Shown here one piece after another: positions 8,163 to 12,912 of a stretch of 12,912 nucleotides of DNA. A model generated the notes under the pieces. The model had not been told where the DNA came from, did no database searches, and saw nothing but the letters and a program-made list of their open reading frames with translations. This DNA comes from Pseudomonadota bacterium (GTDB lineage: Bacteria > Pseudomonadota > Gammaproteobacteria > Burkholderiales > SHXO01): the NCBI GenBank assembly GCA_023430065.1, contig JAEZCG010000011.1, forward strand, positions 1-12,912. The letters run 5' to 3'. The translations under genes and the position numbers were made by a program. Numbering within the stretch: position 1 is the first letter of the stretch; the number at the start of each line of letters is the position of its first letter.

Positions 8163-8172
8163 CACGCACACG

Positions 8173-9393
8173 ATGTTCACCAACATGCTCCGCGAAGCCT
8201 GGCGCGCCATGGCGGCCAACAAGCTGCGCACCTTCCTCACGATGCTCGGGTTGGTGATCGGCGTGGGCGCCGTGGTGCTCATGCTCGCCATCGGACAGGG
8301 CGCACAGACACTGGTCAAGGAGGCGGTGGCGACCATGGGGAGCAACCTGTTCATCGTGCTCTCCGGCGGTACCACCACCGTCGGCGCCCGATCCGGCACC
8401 GGCACGGCACCGACTTTGACGGTGCAGGATGCGCAAGCGATCGGCGAACTGCGCAGCGTGGCAGCGGTCGCGCCCACGCATAGCGGCTTCGCCCAGGTGG
8501 TCTATGGAGGCATGAACTGGCGAAGCCAGGTGATCGGCGTGACGCCGAGCTACCTGGAGGTGCGCGAGTGGCGCCTGAGGCGCGGACAGCCGTTCACGGA
8601 GAACGACGTGCGCGTCGCCGCACGCGTCGCCCTGATCGGGGACACGGTCGCGCGCGAACTGTTCGGCGATCAGGACCCGGTGGACAAGACCATCCGCCTG
8701 CTCAACAGCCCCTACGTCGTGATGGGGGTGCTGGCCCGCAAAGGCCAGAGCTTCGACGGACGCGACCAGGACGACACGGTGCTGGTTCCGCTCACCACCG
8801 CGCAGCGCAAGCTGTACGGTTCGCGCTTCCCGAACAGCGTGCGCTTCATGATGGTCAAAGCAGTGTCCGAGTCTGCAATGGACCGCGCCGAGCAGGACAT
8901 AAAAAGTCTGCTGCGCGAACGCCATCGCATCCAGCCCGACGCCCCGGACGACTTCTCCGTGCGCAATCTGAGCGCGGTAGCGGACGTGCAGGCGGAGAGC
9001 ACGCGCGTGATGTCGATCATGCTGGGTGCAGTCGCCTCCATCTCCCTGATCGTCGGCGGCATCGGCATCATGAACATCATGCTGGTGTCGGTGACCGAGC
9101 GCACCCGCGAGATCGGGATCCGCATGGCCATCGGGGCACGGCGCCGCGACATCCTCTGGCAGTTCCTGCTCGAGGCGCTGATCGTGTCGGTGGTCGGCTG
9201 CCTGATCGGGGTGGCCGTGGGTGTGATCAGCGCCTATGCGGTGAGCAAGACGGTCGGCACGATGGTGGTGGTCACCAGCAGCGCCATCGTGCTCGCCTTC
9301 GCGGTGGCCTCAGCCGTGGGCATCTTCTTCGGCTTCTATCCGGCGCGCAAGGCAGCCGGGCTCAAGCCGATCGAGGCGCTGCGCTACCAGTGA
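8173..9393 (+). CDS. MacB-type ABC transporter permease
   Basis: This 406-residue inner-membrane protein has the MacB_PCD plus FtsX layout. The first membrane helix (about 20-42) begins at the family motif NKLRTFLTMLGLVIGVGAVV. A large periplasmic domain (about 43-280) follows. Three further helices lie at about 282-305, 330-355 and 368-390. The cytoplasmic loop TERTREIGIRMAIGARRRDI (309-328) is the coupling segment to the ATPase, and the tail PARKAAGLKPIEALRYQ is typical. It pairs with the separate ATPase encoded just upstream and is predicted to work with the MacA-like adaptor and TolC-like channel. The ATG follows the heptamer array; GAG triplets from the last units are the only possible ribosome-binding sequence. 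It ends six bases from the convergent gene, with no terminator visible between them. Confidence 0.93.
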   Translation: MFTNMLREAWRAMAANKLRTFLTMLGLVIGVGAVVLMLAIGQGAQTLVKEAVATMGSNLFIVLSGGTTTVGARSGTGTAPTLTVQDAQAIGELRSVAAVAPTHSGFAQVVYGGMNWRSQVIGVTPSYLEVREWRLRRGQPFTENDVRVAARVALIGDTVARELFGDQDPVDKTIRLLNSPYVVMGVLARKGQSFDGRDQDDTVLVPLTTAQRKLYGSRFPNSVRFMMVKAVSESAMDRAEQDIKSLLRERHRIQPDAPDDFSVRNLSAVADVQAESTRVMSIMLGAVASISLIVGGIGIMNIMLVSVTERTREIGIRMAIGARRRDILWQFLLEALIVSVVGCLIGVAVGVISAYAVSKTVGTMVVVTSSAIVLAFAVASAVGIFFGFYPARKAAGLKPIEALRYQ

Positions 9394-9399
9394 GGCGAC

Positions 9400-10395
9400 T
9401 CAGTCCGTGCGCCGCACGCCGACCACGTCGCGCCGATAGCCGCCCGGAACGCGCGTGATGCGGGAGAAGTCCATGCGCTCCGGCAAGCCATCCTCCAGAT
9501 TCACGGTGTAGCGGGCGGAATCGCGCACATCCACGTCGAGCCGGGCCGGGTCCACGTTCTGCGGCCGCCGCTCGGGCGGCATCCTCTGCAGCAGGGATTC
9601 GACCGCGATGCGTACGCTGTCGGGATGCAGCGTCTGCTCCATGGTCACCGCCGCGAGCCCCCTGTTGCGATCGATCCAGTCCACGCGCAGCGTCCCGTGC
9701 GCGGGCAGGCCCGCGCCCCCGAACGGATTCGGCAGCTGCGCGTCGAACTCGTACGGCGCGTCGAGCACGAAGCGCTTGCCCATGGGATAGAAGAACAGTC
9801 GCGGCTCGCGCAGCAGGACGGACTCCAGGTTGGAACGACTCGCGAACATGCGCCTGACCAGTGCCGTGGCCTGCTCCGCGGCCGCGGCATTCCCCCGCTT
9901 GGCGAGAATGCCGCCGATCTCGGAGAGCATGCGGTCCACCAGCGGGCGCACCTGCTCGTAGTTGCGCAGCCGGACGAACTCGCCGCTTGCGTCGAACTCG
10001 AGGTCGTAGTGGATGTCTCGTACCAGTTCCCAGATCACCTCCCCGTCGTCCGCCGCCTCGCTCGAGGGTGGCGCCGGGTCGCCCGCGGGACGGCTGTGCG
10101 ACCAGCGCACCACCAAGCCTTCCGCGCCGGATTCGAGCACTTCCAGCGTGACACGCAGCAAACTGGACGAGCGCTGCGCCGGCCGGTTGGGCACCTGACG
10201 CTCCTGCTCCTTGCGCAACTCGAGGTGGATCACGTCGCCCGCACGGGGACGGGCCGACAGCTCCAGGACCTGCGTGGGATCCTGCGCCGCTTCCTGGGCG
10301 CGCGCGACGTCGAGCGCCGTGCCGGCGAGGAAGAGGACGGTCAGCGCGAGCAGGCGAACGGCGGACGGTGACGTCCTAGCCAGCCGCGAGACCAT
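9400..10395 (-). CDS. Secreted protein of unknown function
   Basis: I do not recognise a family. The 331-residue product starts with a signal peptide (basic MVSRLAR, hydrophobic VRLLALTVLFLAGTAL, cleavage near ARAQ at about 33). The mature part looks mostly beta with a central helical stretch (about 145-200), and includes ELRKEQERQV, LVRDIHYDLEFDASGEFVRL and FFYPMGKRFVLDAPYEF. There are no cysteines in the mature region and no lipobox, so it is probably soluble in the periplasm or exported. The frame is open up to 10542, but the ATG at 10395 is chosen for its signal peptide and for GGAG seven bases upstream. It overlaps the end of the DNA-repair gene by 20 bases, so the two are probably cotranscribed. 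A repair role is not implied by the sequence. Confidence 0.72.
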   Translation of the reverse strand: MVSRLARTSPSAVRLLALTVLFLAGTALDVARAQEAAQDPTQVLELSARPRAGDVIHLELRKEQERQVPNRPAQRSSSLLRVTLEVLESGAEGLVVRWSHSRPAGDPAPPSSEAADDGEVIWELVRDIHYDLEFDASGEFVRLRNYEQVRPLVDRMLSEIGGILAKRGNAAAAEQATALVRRMFASRSNLESVLLREPRLFFYPMGKRFVLDAPYEFDAQLPNPFGGAGLPAHGTLRVDWIDRNRGLAAVTMEQTLHPDSVRIAVESLLQRMPPERRPQNVDPARLDVDVRDSARYTVNLEDGLPERMDFSRITRVPGGYRRDVVGVRRTD

Positions 10396-11578
10396 TGCCC
10401 TGCTCCGGTCCCGGCGCCCGGGAGAGATCGACCGCGCGCCACAGATACCAGCTCGCCACGCTTCGGTAGGGCCGCCAGCGCTCGCCGCGTCGCGCGAGCG
10501 CGTCGCGCTGCGCGCCGGACCGGCTGCGGAAGGTAAGCGCAAAGCCCTGCCGCACCCCGTAGTCGTCGACCGGCAGCACGTCGGGTCTGCCGAGCCGGAA
10601 CATGAGCAGCATCTCCACCGTCCAGCGCCCGATGCCGCGCACCTGCGTCAGGGACTCGACCAGCGCTTCGTCGTCCATGCTCTGCGCCTGCTCGAGGGTG
10701 GGCAGATCGCCATCGAGCGTGCGCCGCGCCAGATCGCGCAGCGCCGCGAGCTTGCCATTGGACAGCCCGGCACCCAGCAGGCGCGCGTCGGACATGCGCA
10801 GGAGCAGCCCGGGGTCGGGCCCGTGATGCGCGTTCGGGAACAGCGCGCACAGGCGCGCGTGGATGCTCGCGGCGGCGCGTCCGTTGAGCTGCTGGTAGAC
10901 GATGGACTCGGCCAGTGCCGCGAACAGGCTCGGGGTGCGCTTGAGCCGCAGCCGGTAGGGACCGACCCGCTCGACCAGACGTGCCAGTGGTGCGTCGCAT
11001 GTGCGCAGATGCGCGAGTGCGGCGCCGGCATCGTAGGGCAAGCCATGCAGCAACGCCTCGTCGCGATAGGCGTGCTCCAGGCGCAGCAGACGCAGCTTGG
11101 TGGCGATGCCGCCGTGGGCACTGAAGCCCCCGACGCGGCCGCCGGCGGCGAGGACGCGGTGGCACGGCACGACGATGGGGAACGGATTGCGTCCCATCGC
11201 CTGCCCCACCGCGCGCGCGGCGCCGGGCACACCGAGTCGTGCCGCGAGTTCGCCGTAGGTGAGCGTCTGCCCCGGAGCGATGGAACGTGCGGCGATGTAC
11301 GCGCGACGGTGGAAGTCGGGAACACGGCTGGTATCGAGCACGATGCCGGACAGATCGGCGGGCTCGCCGAGCAGCAGCGCGGTGATCGCCGTGAGCGCCT
11401 GCAGTGCGCCGTCATCGGGTGCCGCCTCGATCGCGCCGGGAAAGCGACGCTGCAGGCGCTCACGCGCCAGCGCTTCGTTGGCCTCGGGCAGCTGCACCGC
11501 GACCAGCCCGGCGTCGCTCCAGGCAATCGCGCACCGTCCCACCTCGGTATCGAAGAGCGTGTAGCGGATGGCATTCAT
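10376..11578 (-). CDS. Fused O6-alkylguanine-DNA alkyltransferase / AlkA-type 3-methyladenine glycosylase
   Basis: This 400-residue protein joins two alkylation-repair enzymes. Residues 1-170 form an Ogt/MGMT alkyltransferase: Tyr108 (TYGEL), arginine finger Arg122 (AARAVG), Asn131, acceptor Cys139 in VPCHR and Glu168, matching human Tyr114, Arg128, Asn137, Cys145 and Glu172. Residues about 185-385 form an HhH-GPD glycosylase without the AlkA N-terminal domain: helix SIVYQQLNG (225-233), hairpin VRGIGRWTVEM (313-323) and PVDDY (336-340) with catalytic Asp339. One chain could thus repair O6-alkylguanine by direct transfer and excise N3/N7-alkylated bases. Both active sites look intact. A TATAGT box lies six bases before the ATG and no Shine-Dalgarno sequence is seen, which hints at a leaderless mRNA. 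No Ada regulatory domain is attached. Confidence 0.93.
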   Translation of the reverse strand: MNAIRYTLFDTEVGRCAIAWSDAGLVAVQLPEANEALARERLQRRFPGAIEAAPDDGALQALTAITALLLGEPADLSGIVLDTSRVPDFHRRAYIAARSIAPGQTLTYGELAARLGVPGAARAVGQAMGRNPFPIVVPCHRVLAAGGRVGGFSAHGGIATKLRLLRLEHAYRDEALLHGLPYDAGAALAHLRTCDAPLARLVERVGPYRLRLKRTPSLFAALAESIVYQQLNGRAAASIHARLCALFPNAHHGPDPGLLLRMSDARLLGAGLSNGKLAALRDLARRTLDGDLPTLEQAQSMDDEALVESLTQVRGIGRWTVEMLLMFRLGRPDVLPVDDYGVRQGFALTFRSRSGAQRDALARRGERWRPYRSVASWYLWRAVDLSRAPGPEQGNGLAAG

Positions 11579-11584
11579 GCGGTC

Positions 11585-11590
11585 ACTATA
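11585..11590 (-). promoter_or_regulatory. Putative -10 box of the repair gene
   Basis: On the minus strand TATAGT ends six bases before the ATG at 11578, which would put the transcription start at or next to the start codon. No convincing -35 sequence is seen, so confidence is low. Confidence 0.4.
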
Positions 11591-11637
11591 GCAAGGCCAG
11601 GCGCGTGCTGGATCCCGGGCCGAGAAGACGTAGTTCT

Positions 11638-11749
11638 CTCACCACGAAGGCACGAAGGCACGAAGAACAGCGAAAGGCATTCAACACAGAGGGTCACCGA
11701 GGAAGACCAGGGTCCTCTTCACTGCAGTTCCTCTGTGGGCCTTCGTGTC
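11638..11749. repeat. Dispersed intergenic repeat, interrupted by the IS110 element
   Basis: The stretch begins with tandem cacgaagg units (11643, 11651, then a partial copy at 11659) and continues with aacacagagg (11683-11692). The inverse sequences follow: cctctgtg (11730-11737) and gccttcgtg (11739-11747), making a long imperfect inverted repeat with an inner hairpin around gaccagggtc (11705-11714). Such ccacgaaggcacgaagg / cctctgtg sequences occur as dispersed repeats in many environmental proteobacteria. Joining 11751 to 12905 across the insertion restores cctctgtgtt, the exact reverse complement of 11683-11692, so the repeat continues to the right of the element. Confidence 0.7.
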
Positions 11750-11753
11750 CTTG

Positions 11754-11759
11754 TACGTT
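11754..11759 (+). promoter_or_regulatory. Left-end half (-10) of a circle-junction promoter
   Basis: TACGTT keeps the key TA...T of a -10 box. In an excised circle with one CT core it would sit exactly 17 bases after TTGACT at 12884-12889. Transcription would start near 11766, just before the first stem of the bridge RNA. In the integrated element no good -35 sequence precedes it. Confidence 0.5.
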
Positions 11760-11803
11760 TAGTTTTGTCCTGTACCGGGGTACTGTGCTGGTGTAGGACG
11801 GGA

Positions 11804-11865
11804 GGGAAGTGGTATGCCGATTGTGTCCTGGTTCAAGCCGACACAGAGCTTGGTGGCCGCTTCCC
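11804..11865 (+). other. Target-binding loop of the predicted bridge RNA
   Basis: The left target guide 11821-11829 (ttgtgtcct) has the same sense as the left flank 11743-11751 (tcgtgtcct); eight of nine bases agree and the ninth would be a U-G wobble with the bottom strand. The right target guide 11841-11848 (acacagag) is the exact reverse complement of the right flank 12903-12910 (ctctgtgt), and 11840 adds a wobble. Both include the CT core or its complement at their ends. A small hairpin GGT-TCAA-GCC separates the guides. Confidence 0.8.
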
Positions 11866-11876
11866 GCTTTGCTTAA

Positions 11877-11925
11877 ATCCGAGCAGTTGCTGGGGCTTCG
11901 CGCCCGAGTTTTTGCAAGATTGGAT
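11877..11925 (+). other. Donor-binding loop of the predicted bridge RNA
   Basis: The left donor guide 11883-11891 (gcagttgct) is identical over nine bases to the element's right end 12896-12904, core included. The right donor guide 11913-11918 (tgcaag) pairs with the element's left end 11750-11755 (cttgta) by five Watson-Crick pairs and one wobble. The arm is capped by a GGGC-TTCGC-GCCC hairpin. The right donor guide is the shortest and weakest of the four matches. Confidence 0.75.
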
Positions 11926-11936
11926 CGAGTAGAGCC

Positions 11937-12887
11937 ATGAGTGAGTACATGACCTTTGTTGGGATCGACGTTTCCAGAGACCGCCTCGATGTGTTCGTGC
12001 TGCCGCACCAGCAAGTCTTCGACTTCAGTAATGATGCCTCGGGCGTGGCGCAGTTGAGCCAACGGCTGCAGCAGTTGGGCGAACATTCCCTGGTGGTCAT
12101 GGAAGCCACTAATACGTTTTGGAAGCTCTCGGCCACGCAGCTTGGCAGTGCGGGGCTGAAGGTGGCGGTGATCAACCCGCGACAAGTGCGCGACTTTGCC
12201 AGGGCCACCGGCCGGCTGGCCAAGACCGATGCTATCGATGCACAGGTGCTTGCGCTGTTTGCCCAGGCGGTGTGTCCGCCGGTGCGCAGCCTGCCCGATG
12301 AGCACTGTGAGCTTGCCCGCGAACTGCTGGCCCGTCGAGCCCAGCTGATGAACATGCGCATCGCCGAGAAGAACCGCTTGAGCAGCGCACGCGGCAAGAA
12401 AGTGCGAAAAGACATCGAAGCGATGATCGCCTTCTTGGAGGGGCGCTTGCAAGGACTCGATGAGCAGATCGACCAGTGGCTCAAGAGCACGCCGATAGAC
12501 CAAACACGCGTCGATTTGCTCAAGAGCTTCAAGGGTATCGGCCAAGGCAGTGCGCGCGCCCTGCTGGTGGGCGTGCCTGAACTGGGCAGCCTGACTGGCA
12601 AGCAGATCAGCGCCCTGGTCGGCCTGGCCCCTATTGCCAGGGACTCGGGCAAAAAACGTGGCCAGCGCCACATCGGCGGTGGCCGTGCGAGCGTGCGCGC
12701 CGCGCTCTATATGCCAGCATTGACCGCTGCCCGCTGCAATCCGGTCATCCGCGAGCTGTATCAACGGCTGATCAGGGCAGGTAAACATCACTACGTGGCA
12801 ATCACAGCGTGCATGCGAAAAATGTTGGTCATTCTCAATGCGATGCTCAAAACCCAGACACCCTGGCAAACACCGCAGATAGCTTGA
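11937..12887 (+). CDS. IS110-family transposase (DEDD recombinase)
   Basis: The 316-residue protein has the two IS110 domains. The N-terminal RuvC-like DEDD domain shows Asp11 in FVGIDVS, Glu56 in VVMEATN, and Asp98 and Asp101 in KTDAIDA. A helical linker (about 120-185) follows. The C-terminal Tnp_20 domain starts at LLKSFKGIGQGSARALL (194-210), continues with LVGLAPIARDSGKKRG, and has the conserved serine Ser252 in GGRASVRAALYM. In this family the RuvC-like and Tnp_20 domains form composite active sites with the serine as nucleophile, guided by the bridge RNA. Length is close to IS621 transposase (326 residues), and no key residue is missing. The ATG at 11937 is the first in frame after the bridge RNA region; the ribosome site is weak. 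The stop codon overlaps a -35-like TTGACT. Confidence 0.95.
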   Translation: MSEYMTFVGIDVSRDRLDVFVLPHQQVFDFSNDASGVAQLSQRLQQLGEHSLVVMEATNTFWKLSATQLGSAGLKVAVINPRQVRDFARATGRLAKTDAIDAQVLALFAQAVCPPVRSLPDEHCELARELLARRAQLMNMRIAEKNRLSSARGKKVRKDIEAMIAFLEGRLQGLDEQIDQWLKSTPIDQTRVDLLKSFKGIGQGSARALLVGVPELGSLTGKQISALVGLAPIARDSGKKRGQRHIGGGRASVRAALYMPALTAARCNPVIRELYQRLIRAGKHHYVAITACMRKMLVILNAMLKTQTPWQTPQIA

Positions 12888-12889
12888 CT
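12884..12889 (+). promoter_or_regulatory. Right-end half (-35) of a circle-junction promoter
   Basis: TTGACT matches five of six bases of the -35 consensus and overlaps the transposase stop codon. In the integrated state it points out of the element into the host repeat. In an excised circle it would stand 17 bases before TACGTT of the left end (11754-11759), counting one CT core. Confidence 0.55.
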
Positions 12890-12912
12890 TTCAACGCAGT
12901 TGCTCTGTGTTA

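Larger units (their letters stand above)
11766..11926 (+). ncRNA. Predicted IS110 bridge RNA
   Basis: Bridge RNAs of IS110 elements come from the left non-coding end. They have a 5' stem-loop followed by a target-binding loop and a donor-binding loop, and they direct the recombinase to pair two DNAs. Manual pairing gives the same order here. The 5' stem-loop is 11767-11776 with 11790-11799 (ten pairs, two G-U). The target loop is closed by 11804-11813 with 11856-11865 (ten pairs, two G-U). The donor loop is closed by 11877-11881 with 11921-11925 and capped by GGGC/GCCC (11893-11896, 11902-11905). All four guide segments match the real flanks and ends of this element. The size of about 160 bases is close to the 177-nt IS621 bridge RNA. 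The ends of the RNA are estimates. Confidence 0.82.
11750..12904 (+). mobile_element. Complete IS110-family insertion sequence with CT cores
   Basis: The element is about 1.15 kb. It has a non-coding left end of about 187 bases, one transposase gene, and a right end of only about 15 bases beyond the stop codon. The left boundary is placed at CT 11750-11751, where the host repeat breaks off. The right boundary is at CT 12903-12904, where the repeat resumes with ctgtgtt. There are no long terminal inverted repeats, as expected for the IS110 subgroup (the IS1111 subgroup has them). Both ends agree with guide segments in the predicted bridge RNA. Base composition is less GC-rich than the neighbouring genes, consistent with transfer. 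The gene is intact, so the copy may be active. Confidence 0.85.

Noticed and set aside
8034..8483. Open frame reading through the heptamer array
   Set aside because: It stays open only because three heptamers equal seven codons; it overlaps the ends of two real genes in another frame.
10396..10542. Upstream extension of the secreted-protein gene
   Set aside because: The extra 49 codons are Arg/Ala/Gly-rich shadow of the repair gene and would bury the signal peptide.
10211..11932. 573-codon plus-strand open frame opposite the repair fusion and into the IS left end
   Set aside because: The opposite strand carries two intact active sites; this frame runs on into repeat and bridge-RNA sequence, which a real gene would not be expected to do.
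11694..12869. Minus-strand open frame opposite the transposase
   Set aside because: It is antisense to a complete DEDD/serine transposase, and the product has no domain.

Overview
The window is GC-rich, densely packed Gram-negative chromosomal DNA. An outer-membrane patatin autotransporter, a TolC/MacA/MacB-type efflux set and signal-peptide proteins fit a beta- or gammaproteobacterium. The taxonomic call is an inference from gene content and composition only.

Left part, minus strand: about 240 bases of non-coding repeats (a degenerate 21-base tandem array interrupted by a 79-base palindrome), then a FIST-domain sensory protein (273-1403) lying 61 bases downstream of a PlpD-type patatin phospholipase/beta-barrel protein (1465-3696). 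Divergent from the phospholipase is an ECHDC3-like crotonase-fold protein (3783-4586) that lacks both canonical catalytic glutamates.

Centre, plus strand: a tripartite efflux operon of a TolC-family outer-membrane channel (4720-6156), a MacA-type adaptor (6153-7346), a LolD/MacB-type ATPase (7346-8062) and a MacB-type permease (8173-9393). The first three genes overlap by a few bases. The permease is set apart by a 13-copy heptanucleotide tandem array that ends 10 bases before its start codon.

Right part, minus strand: a fused O6-alkylguanine-DNA alkyltransferase/AlkA-type glycosylase (10376-11578), overlapped by a gene for a secreted protein of unknown function (9400-10395), which converges on the permease gene.

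Far right: a complete IS110-family element (about 11750-12904) inserted with CT cores into a dispersed intergenic repeat. Its left non-coding end folds by hand into a bridge-RNA-like structure. All four predicted guide segments can be matched to the actual target flanks and element ends seen in this window, and joining the ends would assemble a promoter just upstream of that RNA. This is the most informative part of the window: an IS110 system whose programmed target, a repeat family, can be read directly.
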